Origin: Plotosus lineatus
Taxonomy: Eukaryota; Chordata; Actinopteri; Siluriformes; Plotosidae
Length of the DNA: 64,000 nucleotides
Direction: 5' to 3'
Assembly: GCA_024760905.1 (NCBI GenBank)
Contig: JALRMN010000027.1
Span: 550,501 to 614,500, forward strand
The notes under the pieces: model-generated
What the model was told of the DNA's origin: nothing
Databases searched by the model: none
What the model saw: the letters and a program-made list of their open reading frames with translations, nothing else
Translations under genes and position numbers: made by a program
Shown here: positions 35,459 to 64,000 of the stretch, one piece after another
How the letters are laid out: every line of letters starts with the position of its first letter
Numbering within the stretch: the stretch's first letter is position 1

Positions 35459-37730
35459 TGTCGACTGTGATGTCTAGCAGCATTAGTATCGCTCGGATGC
35501 TAAATTCGACGAGAGTATTGAGCTTTGACGATGCCGGAATGCTTATCGTTCTTGAAGATTATTTATCCAGTGAGCATTTTTCTCTGCATGCAAAATTTGA
35601 TTATGGAATTTTTTTGATTATTTTATTTGTGAGTACTCTTGTCTAGACTGGACATGCTGGATCGTGGGTTGTTTAGTTTTGTACGGAAATTGGTCAAGAC
35701 CGAAAAAATACTTAAATGTTTCATTACTTTTACAGATGAACAAACTGATGATGATGATGATGCTGATGCTGATGCCAGCTATGTTGAAGATTTTTATTTT
35801 GATATTGATGAAGAAGAGATAGCTCTTAAAGTGTGCATGAGTCAGCTGGTTGTGTTTCTGGTGATGTGATTCCTTCTGCTAAACGGGATGATGATTATGA
35901 TGATGATGATGAAGTTCATCGTTGTGTTGATGAAGCTACCATCTTGGTGGAAGAATCATTTGATTTTGTCAAGATGGAACGCTGTAAAATCCACTGTCAT
36001 TGTCAGCTCTATCTCAATCCAGACACAAATGAAAAAGAAAGATGCATTAACCAGTTCACTGAAAATGAGCAATATGAAATCAAGCAAGTATTTTGAAATC
36101 GTCATGTTTAATAATGAATCTACAGTTCATACAGAGATCTTGTAACAGGTAGCTGTATGGTCTCAGAAATCACACATTATTCAGGTTCATAGAAAAAGTA
36201 AAATTTTATAATGAGTCCTTAATGTAAATTTATCATTGATTTTTAAATAAATATATATTTTAGATATCATGTCTATTTAAACTAAAAGCCAGAGTTCAAG
36301 AGTTCAGTTGATAAACAAAAATTTTGCTAATGCTGCTTCTGAAAATTTAGCATCAAGCATCAGTGGTTTTTGATTATTATTGTCTAATAGTAGCCTACAT
36401 TCTGTGTTACAGGATGACCATACAAGAGCTGACACCTTATGAGAGAGACGTAATTCTCCTAGGAATGATCAGCGTGTGCTTGAATGATTCTAAACAAACC
36501 ATGCGCAGCAAAGAGGCCGAACAATCTGATCGCGTCCACACATGCATACGCTGGTTTTACTGTGGGCACAAACGCATATGCTGTGACACATTTATCTTCT
36601 TGATGGAGCCCTTTAAAGCCAAAATAACAACATTGAAGGAGCATTATCATAAGCATGGATTTGTACCGATGAGAAAAAAAAAATTGGTTATTTTGACAAT
36701 CCTATTCTGTATCAACCCTGATGATGACATGGCATCTCTATCCATTAACTGTCTCCCATTTCTTTCAGGTGGACTGCAGAACAATACCAAGAAAGCCTTG
36801 ACTCTGGAGGAGCGACAAAACTTTGTTCGATTTGTCCTCAACTTTCATGAGGAGCATGGCATTATGTTGCGTGGCAGGACACCAGGTTTCACTCGAACAG
36901 ATATCAAAGTTTTACCCAGTGAGTTCTTTAAGGCCAGGATGTGGAGACTCTACCATGATTCAGCCCTTAAAGCAGATGAGCGTGCCATGGGACTATCCAC
37001 ATTCCGGAAAATAAACTTCTTCCATATGTTGTTATAGCAAGGCCTGCAAGTGACCTTTGTTGGACATGCCAGAAAAGCAATAACCTGATTGTAAAAAATG
37101 TAAGTTTAGCATTGTTTATTGCTTATGAATCTCTTGAAATCAAGTAAGTCACAATCTGAATGGCCTAGAATGTGTCTATCTCAAGGCACGCCCTGATCAG
37201 TTCAAGTAACATGACATGTGTCATTTGTAACTAATGAAATGAATTTAAAAATAATTTGAGAAAAAAAAAAAAAGGACTTACACTTGTGGTATAATTGAAA
37301 CAGAAAATGTATCCAGTGCTACAAAGCTACACATAGTAGAAAAGGAATTGATGTTTGTGTATATAAATTTTTCAAGTGAATGTGCCAGAAGAAGAAAAGA
37401 GCGCTGTTTTGAAGAAGCAGGAAGATCATATTTTCATTGCCACTACAGAACGGTACTTTTACCGCCAGATGTGTGCAGAGTCTAAGACGGTTGTTTCTGC
37501 ATTGAACATTACAAAGCTAACTAAGACTGCCATGTTCCACAGAAACTGCTTTCCATGATTCCTTCGATTTTGCTCAACAAGTTCATTTTTTTTGTAACCC
37601 AATGCAGCCTGGTCCTATTTATTTTAAGGCACCCAGTAAATGTGCCATCTTTGGGGTCAATGCTGAAGGCCTCCCCTCCCAAGTGAATTACTTGATAGAT
37701 GAGGGCAGTTCATTTGGAAATGTGTGTGTG
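35459..37730 (+). pseudogene. Transposon-like gene of uncharacterised family, decayed and truncated
   Basis: Exon-like pieces: 35459-35569 (MSTVMSSSISIARMLNSTRV and on, donor gtgagc); from 35736 an Asp-rich acidic region; around 35960-36080 a Cys/His stretch (ERCKIHCHCQLYLNPDTNE); 36413-37100 a long domain (ERDVILLGMISVCLNDSKQT, GRTPGFTRTDIKVLPSEFFK) with a frame break near 37010 before ARPASDLCWTCQKSNN; and 37372-37725, with a second break, containing DFAQQVHFFCNPMQPGPIYF and LPSQVNYLIDEG. The last two are hallmarks of a repeated family in fish and invertebrates that continues with an Asp-Asn/Gly-Gln-Asn motif. That part is missing because a SINE tail follows at once. I think this is a DUF7869-like domain, but the name is uncertain. 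Confidence 0.6.
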
Positions 37731-37734
37731 TGTC

Positions 37735-37885
37735 CCTTGCGTTGTGACAACAACCCTTGGGTTGTGACAGGAAGGGCATCCGACGGAAAAACCTACGCCA
37801 AATCAAATGTGCGGATCAGATGATTCGCTGTGGCGACTCCCGAGAACGGGAAAAAGCCGAGAGGAAGAAAGCAATTCATATACAG
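37735..37885 (+). repeat. SINE tail fragment
   Basis: From 'gttgtgacaggaagggcatc' to 'ggcgactcccgagaacggga', joined to the truncated pseudogene at its left. Confidence 0.8.
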
Positions 37886-37924
37886 GGACGTGAGAAACAA
37901 TCAACAGATGACATCTGCTGTTGC

Positions 37925-37926
<2 letters not shown>

Positions 37927-38018
<92 letters not shown>
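37927..38018. repeat. (TG)n microsatellite
   Basis: About 90 bp of TG with two TTTG interruptions. Confidence 0.96.
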
Positions 38019-38119
38019 TTGTGTCAGATAAAAGTACCCATATACAATACAAAAAAATAGACCTGAGTTTTGGACAAAGTTTCTGTAGAAATCGATCAAA
38101 GAGCAGTCAATAAAATTCC

Positions 38120-39690
38120 AGATGCTGACCCTTTGTCCCAATGGAGACAGATGTTGGAGGGGACTGCACTCCAGCTGTTAACTGCTGTCGATCATCAACT
38201 GCTGATCATCTGATGTTTCTTTCTCCAGTTTATTTTAAAGAATGGAGCAATTTATTGATGGAGTTCATCAGTGCAACTTAAATTCACATCCTGATCCATT
38301 TTCCTGCTCAGAATTTAAAAGTTCAGTCACATTCACTTCTGAATGATCTGTGTAAAAATAAATATATTATAATCAATCAAAAGTAACACTTATATAATAA
38401 CGGCAGTAATTTTCACTACTGAAGGATCAATATTTTATTTTACACTTGAGCTACAAGTTTAATTAAAGCTGAGCATAAAGTTTCTAATTATCACAAATCC
38501 AAACATTATTTAGAAAATATGAAGAATATTTTATGACACAGAATCCAGGAAGTGATTTATAAATTTAAATACATCAATCAAATCATGTGACTCTGGATTT
38601 AAAAGCATCTGACAGTCGAGTTCACAGCGACCTCGTGTATCTTTCCTCATTATAATAGAGAGGAAGTTCAGTCTCAGGTAGAAGAAGAAGAAAAACACGT
38701 CTGTAGGGAACTGAAGTGGTTTTGGTGTCAGTTTGATGGTTTTCCTTTCTGCACACACAGCTTTTACCCTTCAGTGTGGAAGGAGAATGAAATTCACCAT
38801 TTAAAGTGTTTGGAAGGAGCAGGGAGACTCCGTGGCTTTCTATGGATTGTATTACACACCAGAAGAAGAAACTGCGGGTGGAACGTCTCAAGAATTTCTC
38901 CCGAGCACCCAGTGTTCACCTCTGCAACCATCTATTCTGCCTGAAAGTCCGTCCAGAGACCTTTCATACGAACCAAACCTCAGATCCAGGAGGAGGAGCT
39001 TCATTTAGACCTCAAACATCTGCACATTGTTTATTTATTTATTTATTCATTTATTTATTTAAATAGCTTTAAGCCTCAGAGCTTTAAGGTCCCATGCAGT
39101 ACAAAACATTAAATAGTTTTTCTACACATAGATATACTGTATAGATATGAGAAGTGGCTGGGTAATGATGGCGACCCCCATGTGAAGCAGTGATAACGTT
39201 CATGTTTTGCTCTGAGAAAAGCCAACAATAGATTTAATAGAAAAATAAAAATGAGGTGCACAATGGCATGATGTAAATTAGACTCTATAAAAGTTTTGGA
39301 AAAGTTGACTGGATGAGGATTATAACTAAATGAGATACTGGATGAGGGACGATGACGAGAACACGGCTGATGCAGACGATGAAAGTCGACACATAACACT
39401 CCCAGCAATTGATGAAGAAAACCTGAGACTTTTCCCTGAATTTGTTCCCAGCATGTGTGCAGTCGGGATTGTTTTGGCTTGAAGATGCGACACAGAGCTG
39501 CAGGGTGTTGAAGCCCTTTTGCTAGAAATGTCCTTTTTGTCCGATGTGCTGATCAAGAATCTCCAATTCTGTTTCATACATCGATCCAGGAGCATAAACA
39601 GTCCGACCCATGTTGCACTGCTTCAATCACAAAGCATTCTGGGAAATTTCTTCTACTCTCCGACCACTGGTCATACTCACACTTTCATGT
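38120..39690. other. 3' flank of MHC gene 2, nothing else recognised
   Basis: Downstream of the gene 2 stop in its orientation, so it should hold the 3'UTR. There is a (TTTA)n run at 39033-39062. No open frame has family features. Confidence 0.45.
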
Positions 39691-39696
39691 AAAATC

Positions 39697-59523
<19,827 letters not shown>

Positions 59524-59574
59524 CTTCCACTGTAAACTTTCCACAAATCTAATAAACCTCATGAATATTCATTC

Positions 59575-59780
59575 AGTCTTTAAATAGGCGAGAAAATCCT
59601 GCAGGAAAATTATTATATCAGGTTTAACCACCAAACTCCTACAATCTCCTTTTCCTCTGGAATCATGAAATCACTGCGCTGCGTGTTCCTGAAATTCAGC
59701 CTCAGGTTCAGGAGTTGCTTTCGTTTCTGATTGTCACGTCATTAATAGTCAACTTAACGCTCCGCGGAGTGACGTCTTGC
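59575..59780 (-). promoter_or_regulatory. Promoter-like region of MHC gene 2
   Basis: Minus strand, upstream of the ATG at 59523: TATA-like tatttaaa near 59580-59587, about 56 bp before the ATG. An IRF-type AANNGAAA core (aaacgaaa) lies at 59719-59726. A CRE-like tgacgtgac lies about 15 bp further up, and a second gacgtcac near 59769. Class I genes are normally driven by IRF and CRE/X2-type sites, so the set fits. I do not see a clean X-Y module with the usual spacing. Confidence 0.4.
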
Positions 59781-59828
59781 TTTTACTCCAGTATAAAGAC
59801 TTGATTATAAACGGCATGGCACACACAT

Positions 59829-59833
<5 letters not shown>

Positions 59834-59905
<72 letters not shown>
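59834..59905. repeat. (TG)n microsatellite
   Basis: About 36 TG units upstream of the MHC gene 2 promoter region. Confidence 0.96.
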
Positions 59906-59907
<2 letters not shown>

Positions 59908-59911
59908 ATAC

Positions 59912-60180
59912 ACAGGGATCCCACTTTGCACTTCAATTCATGCGGCTTCAGTCCATCGTGTTTATTTTTTTATATTCATCGAATTAAAAATAAGGAAATT
60001 CAGGAAGAATAAAGAAAAATGTTACGAAAATGCCCAAAAACGAACAAAAAACAAAAACAAAAAACAACCCAAACCCTCCCATCAAAGCTACTTACATTTT
60101 TATGTGCGGTGCGCATCTGAGTGTGTATTTATATTTTATTTGCATCTTGTACATTATTTTTGAATGCTTAATTGTTATGA
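59912..60180 (-). mobile_element. Miniature inverted-repeat element, copy C (truncated)
   Basis: Inverse of copy B: starts acagggatcccactttgcac, has 'ttcatgcggcttcagtccat' and 'cccatcaaagctacttacat'. It is cut by a SINE head at about 60181. Confidence 0.78.
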
Positions 60181-60183
60181 TAA

Positions 60184-60222
60184 GCAGGGGCAGTGGTGGT
60201 CTAGTGGACAGGGCGCAGGAAT
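60184..60222 (+). repeat. SINE tRNA-like head fragment
   Basis: 'gggcagtggtggtctagtgg' followed by 'acagggcgcagga' matches the head of the 33532 SINE; it stops before the B box. Confidence 0.7.
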
Positions 60223-60425
60223 AAAATTCTCTGCTCGGATCTCCCATTGGCTGTCATCGATGAGGCCCTTCTTCAGACTGGCCTTGAGTGTATCTTTATC
60301 CCGTTTGTATTGACCACCATGGCTGCGTTGACCAGTTTTGAGCTGTCCATAGAAGATTGCTTTTAGCAGTCTCTTGTCAGACATACGGACTAGGTGTCCT
60401 GCCCATCTGAAAGGAATGATTGATT
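60222..60425 (-). mobile_element. LINE 3' coding fragment, other family
   Basis: Minus strand reads RMSDKRLLKAIFYGQLKTGQ, RSHGGQYKRDKDTLKASLKK and DDSQWEIRAENF, the C-terminal 'KDTLKASLK' domain of a common fish LINE. The rest is missing. 60430-61090 after it shows nothing I recognise. Confidence 0.7.
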
Positions 60426-61099
60426 TGGCACCTGCACGTGATCATTTTATAGTGGGAGAGATATGTGCTGAGTCTGTCCCACCCTCTTGGCTGCTCACAT
60501 CTTGATCCAATGACTCAATGAATCAAGATGACTGGAGGTGTGTTCAGCTGCAGTGGATGGCCAGAAGTATCTGTTGCACCCATACTTTGCCCTTTACAGT
60601 TGTCCACACAACTGTGCTGACTTGCCTTCCATGCCAGTTGGAATAGCCTATCGACTAATCTGCCATGTCTGCCAGGTCAGAAGTGCTAATGTAGAGGTGG
60701 GTGTCCTCTCCTATTTCCCCATAGGTGGGACATAATTTGTGACAGGGTCCATCTCATGAGCTTAAGAGGTGTGATCCCCTACCACAGGAAATTATTTTAT
60801 ATTATGAGTGTGAAGTTACATAGAGCCCCTCGATAAAAGAAGTTCATGTGGTGGTGCCACCTGTCAGTAATTGAATTCCATGAAAAAAATACAGATGTTT
60901 ATTAAAATGATCCTTATGAACGCTGAGTTTTTGTGCGGTTTTACTTCAAATGTCTGTTTGTTTGTTTTTCAGTGTACCTAAGGCTAAATAATTCTAGTAC
61001 GTATTTTTTTCTGAGTCAATCCCGCATCAGCTTGCCCAGATGAGGAACCTGGTCCCTAGACCTCTTGTTGGATAATACAATTCACATTGAGATCTTATT

Positions 61100-61920
61100 T
61101 TGCATTCTAGATGGGTGAGTAAAATAACAGCGAAGCCTGGAATTTCCCAGCAGGTGCTAAACCTGCTTCAGTCAAAGGCTGCAGTTGATTCAAGAAACCA
61201 CAGCTACTGCAGCATCATGCCTGATGGAGTGTCTCTGAAGAAGCATCTTGATTGGGATCCAAAGCATCAAGAGATGGTTGGCTTTGTTGACCTTGGTGCA
61301 GGGTCACTGGAAGGTGGTGCAGGAGAGGCTACTGAGGCACTTGTTGTTATGGCTGTTGGCCTCCAGGGCCAGTGGAAAGTGCCTGGTGCATATTTTTTAA
61401 CCAATAGTTTATCAGCAGAAATCCAGTGTCAATTGTTATGATATTTGTGCACTGTATGATTGTAATGTACATGTTTTGGCTCTTGTTATGGATGGTCATA
61501 CAACAAATTTAAAAAATGGCAAATCTTTTAGGTTGTTCAATTGGACATGATGATATCAATAGTAGTTTTCCATACCCATCTGCCAGTTCTCGTCATATAC
61601 ATGAGTTCTTTGATACTTGTCACCTGCTTACAAATGTCAGAGGTGCACTTCATTCTTTAAGTGAAATTTAAACATCTGTTGGTACAACTAAATGGAAGAT
61701 AATGGACTTTTGCAGGAACTTCAATCTTCTGAAGGTTTACATCCTGCAAACAAACTTACCACGAAACAGTCACTTCCTTTTCTCTCTGTGCGACAACGTG
61801 GTGGGTGCAAAAACAATTCATCAGCTTTGCAGTTCTCCACTGCTTTCAGATCCCTGCTGAGTCATGCTGGTGTATCTATCACTGGTTCCATTAAATTGTA
61901 TATTGTAAATTGTATGTAAT
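61100..61920 (+). pseudogene. P-element/THAP9-like transposase relic
   Basis: First block (61100-61441): SRNHSYCSIMPDGVSLKKHL, FVDLGAG, ATEALVVMAVGLQGQWKVPG and YFLTNSLSAE, the RNase H-like core of P-element transposases and human THAP9 (known patterns D-x-MSI-K, ALVFMVV-WK-P-GYFL). After a break, ALVMDGHTTNLK (second catalytic Asp region), then in another frame FFDTCHLLTNVRGALHSLSE (the 'DPCHMLKLVRN' helix), then EGLHPANKLTTKQ. No THAP zinc finger is visible. At least three frame breaks. Confidence 0.75.
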
Positions 61921-62135
61921 ATTAAATTGTGTATCACAGGACACATCCTTATTGAATGTTGTTGATACTGGGGCTGATATGGTTGTGCCTGCAATCTCTT
62001 TTGATTCAGCTCTCTGTGATCATACATACAGTGTGTAAAGGTGTATCACAATATCATGTTCTCTGGTGCACATACTGCTTTATATCACTGTATAATGGTG
62101 CTTCATTTTTCTGTGTTTTCCTATACTTAAAGGCT

Positions 62136-62576
62136 TGTTGAGAATAATCAAATGGAATGCTTAAAGGGGGCCATTCATGTCTGTTGTAAAAGTGCATGAT
62201 GGGTAACTGTGCCACACCGAGACCTTCACTGTCAGGGTGACCTTCAACAGACCAAATAGTTTCTAGTTGTAAATAACTCCGAGGTCAGGAGGTGAAGGTT
62301 TATGGGGGCTGAGATGGGCCTGGGGTCACCCCAGATTTATTGCATCTTGTTGAGATAATAACGCATCAAAGACCCAATCATAAATTCCAGAAGGAGGAAC
62401 CTGGTCTGCAGCCCTTAAAAGCACCCCCAGCGAGGGAGACCTCAGACCTTAACTAGTGTGTCTTTTAGGCATGTTTGTTGGGTCTCCGTCCTCTGCAGAC
62501 GACGCAATAAAGCTTCTCATATTCAACTCAAAACCAGTCTCCAGTCGTCTTCTTCCACATTCAACGGATCCTAACA
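62136..62576 (+). mobile_element. 5' LTR of an endogenous retrovirus
   Basis: The right end ctaaca at 62576 is fixed by the primer site that follows. The left end is either tgttgag at 62136 or tgttgta at 62182; the other LTR is outside the window so this cannot be settled. Contains a TATA-like cttaaaag near 62416 and AATAAA at 62506-62511. Confidence 0.78.
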
Positions 62577-62580
62577 GTTT

Positions 62581-62598
62581 TGGGGGCTCGTCCGGGAT
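62581..62598 (+). promoter_or_regulatory. Retroviral primer binding site, tRNA-Pro type
   Basis: tgggggctcgtccgggat matches the 3' end of tRNA-Pro, as used by murine-leukaemia-type viruses. It lies 4 bp after the LTR. First-strand DNA synthesis starts here. Confidence 0.9.
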
Positions 62599-62681
62599 GT
62601 GGTAGAGGAACGTGAGTTGAGGAAATTCGACCCAAACTTTTTCCTCGTGAACCAAGGAGAAGGACACAGGCCGGCAATCAC

Positions 62682-62692
62682 TAACAGGTAAG
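62682..62692 (+). promoter_or_regulatory. Probable retroviral major splice donor
   Basis: taacag|gtaagc is a near-consensus donor (gt at 62688) about 90 bp after the primer site, the usual place for the donor of the env transcript. Confidence 0.55.
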
Positions 62693-62974
62693 CAGAACCT
62701 GTTTAAATCGAACTCTGCATATTGACTAAACTAAAAACTGTGTCCTCTCTGGAAGTTTGAAGGAAAAGGATAAAAAGAGTTGTATGAGAACCTAATTTTA
62801 AGGTTAAAAATAAAGGAAATGGAATAAAAGGTAAAGAGGTTTAAGAGTGAACATAGACGCGCCTTGGAGGTGGCGTGCCCTCCCGGTCTCTGACGAGGGG
62901 CCGTGGTAATGGCTGGGTTGGAGTCCCGGGGGATTGAAGGCTCCCCAAAGTACCACGTCAGTGCTATATAAAAC

Positions 62975-63170
62975 TGTACGTCGTAGTCGGGTGAAAGGCC
63001 CTCAACGGATTAGCCGTTGAAAGCATGCGTCTATGCGGGTGAAAGGCCCCCAATACGCTGAGGTATTGGAAGCATTAATAATTGGGTGAAAGGCCCTCAA
63101 CGGACTAGCCGTTGAAAGCATCAGTGAATGGGTGAAAGGCCCCCAATACGGGAGATATTGGAAGCATTAA
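62975..63170 (+). repeat. Leader hairpin repeats (four hairpins, two types alternating)
   Basis: Four copies of 'gggtgaaaggccc' each lead into a short inverted repeat: ctcaacgg..ccgttgaaag (twice) alternating with ccaatac..gtattgg-type (twice), each ended by 'aagcat'. They lie between the splice donor and gag. Confidence 0.85.
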
Positions 63171-63179
63171 AGAGATTAG

Positions 63180-63352
63180 TAGAGTGTGATATTAATTGTA
63201 GTGTTTTCTGTTTTATGTGTGTGTTCTGTGGCCACGTGTGTGACGTTAATTGTATTGTTTTCGATTACATGTATGTATTGTATTGCAACGTGCGTGACAT
63301 TAATCGTATTGTTTTCTATTTCATGTATGTACTGTGTTGCAACGTGGTGTTG
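63180..63352 (+). repeat. Leader tandem repeat, about 55-60 bp unit, three copies
   Basis: Units of the form 'gtgacattaatcgtattgtt' plus 'ttc..catgtatgtactgtgttgcaac' in three diverged copies before gag. Confidence 0.8.
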
Positions 63353-63649
63353 TGTGTGAGGGAAAGTGGGAAGTGGGAAGAATAAAATTCAGAGGTGTCC
63401 AGAGGGACGCTGACGTTTGACAGTGTCTTAACTGGGCAGGGAAACAGACAGAGGAAACCTGGCGGTGTTAACATAATCTGTCTGTGCGGTGGAAACCTAA
63501 CGGTGACAACACAAGCCGCCTGCCGTGGTTAATTGGGTCATTCGCTCAGCCTAGCGCTGACGGACTGACTGGCTGTGACCGTCTAAACAGTCCCGATCCG
63601 GGAGAGTGAACGGGTGTACCCGCGCTCTCTGGCCTCTGAGTTAAGATAA

Positions 63650-64000
63650 ATGGAGGGTGAATTTGATAAAGAAATAAATGAACGGGGGCTAGGTCATGAA
63701 CCCCTGAAGCCATTATATGCACAGATTGAGAACACCTTGAAATCAGTGGAGCTGAAGAGCACTCTGAAACAGAAAAATAAAGTTGTAGATGAAGCCAGAC
63801 GAAAGCTGCATGAGCTGGTGACATCTAAAAACAAACAGTTGGGGGACAGTGGCCACTTAGGATCCTGGTTATGGGAAAAAGTTAAAGAATATTCAGAAAA
63901 AGTCAGAGAAGCGAGAGAGCAGGGAGAGAAGGCGAATCTAATGTTTAGACCCAAGCTGAAAAAAAAGGTGGAGGAAATGGAGAACGCCCAACAGGGCTGG
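63650..64000 (+). CDS. Endogenous retrovirus gag, N-terminal part (runs off the window)
   Basis: ATG at 63650 opens 117 codons without a stop to the window end, 1.05 kb after the primer site, the usual place for gag. The product is rich in Lys and Glu with heptad-like spacing, as in a helical matrix-type domain. The second residue is Glu, so the N-terminal Gly for myristoylation found in many retroviral Gag proteins is not there. The reading frame and short leader-to-gag distance support a real gag start. Whether the provirus is intact cannot be judged; capsid, pol and env lie outside. Confidence 0.65.
   Translation, partial: MEGEFDKEINERGLGHEPLKPLYAQIENTLKSVELKSTLKQKNKVVDEARRKLHELVTSKNKQLGDSGHLGSWLWEKVKEYSEKVREAREQGEKANLMFRPKLKKKVEEMENAQQGW

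Noticed and set aside
35640..35930. Asp-rich open frame as a possible calcium-binding protein
   Set aside because: Caused by a GAT repeat inside the transposon-like pseudogene; no EF-hand loop.
59524..59562. Upstream in-frame ATG for MHC gene 2
   Set aside because: It adds a polar 13-residue stretch before the signal peptide and leaves only about 17 nt after the TATA-like box.

Overview
The window is vertebrate nuclear DNA, almost certainly from a teleost fish. It is AT-rich and full of dinucleotide and trinucleotide microsatellites. Its transposon mix is typical of bony fish: Tc1-like elements, RTE-like and CR1/Rex1-like LINEs, hAT-type miniature elements, a tRNA-derived SINE and retroviral LTRs. 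The host genes have long, element-packed introns. I cannot fix the species; an otophysan such as a catfish is only a guess.

Host genes. Two MHC class I heavy-chain genes lie tail to tail. Gene 1 (+ strand, 13290-26725) has six exons: leader, alpha1, alpha2, alpha3, connecting/transmembrane, cytoplasmic tail. Gene 2 (- strand, 59523-39697) has five: leader, alpha1, alpha2, alpha3, connecting/transmembrane/tail. All splice sites are GT/AG, all internal exons are phase 1, and the joined frames are open (355 and 363 codons by my count). The alpha3 exons are close to identical, whereas the alpha1 exons differ in length and sequence. Several classical peptide-anchor residues are replaced in both, so both look non-classical. 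In both genes a (TG)n microsatellite takes the place of the polypyrimidine tract in front of the alpha2 exon.

Layout. 1-2450: SINEs, a miniature transposon and microsatellites. 2486-12850: an old Rex1-like LINE, an RTE-like LINE in reverse, then a better preserved Rex1-like LINE. 13290-26725: MHC gene 1; intron 1 holds a LINE fragment, a fold-back element, a Tc1 element and a hAT-like miniature element, and intron 3 holds a second Tc1 element with three nested insertions plus a miniature element inside an older repeat. 26730-32500: AT-rich DNA with no gene I recognise. 32500-34650: SINEs (one complete with a 13-bp target duplication), an RTE tail and older repeats. 35250-37730: a decayed transposon-like gene with a promoter-like upstream region, cut off by a SINE tail. 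39697-59523: MHC gene 2; its introns hold a Tc1 relic, a hAT relic, a Rex1-like LINE nested in an RTE LINE, an L2/jockey-like LINE relic, a nearly full-length RTE LINE with a 13-bp target duplication, and a solo LTR with a 5-bp duplication. 59700-62140: promoter-like sequence of gene 2, SINE, miniature-element and LINE pieces, and a P-element/THAP9-like transposase relic. About 62140-64000: the 5' end of an endogenous retrovirus (LTR, tRNA-Pro primer site, structured leader, start of gag) running off the window.

The only host function supported is antigen-presentation-like surface display by the two MHC class I proteins. The most unusual signals are the TG-repeat splice acceptors, a SINE whose body joins the 5'UTR and the 3' tail of the same RTE family, a conserved 5' hairpin in three Rex1-like copies (one inverted as in twin priming), and the repeated hairpins in the retroviral leader. 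All alignments were made by eye.
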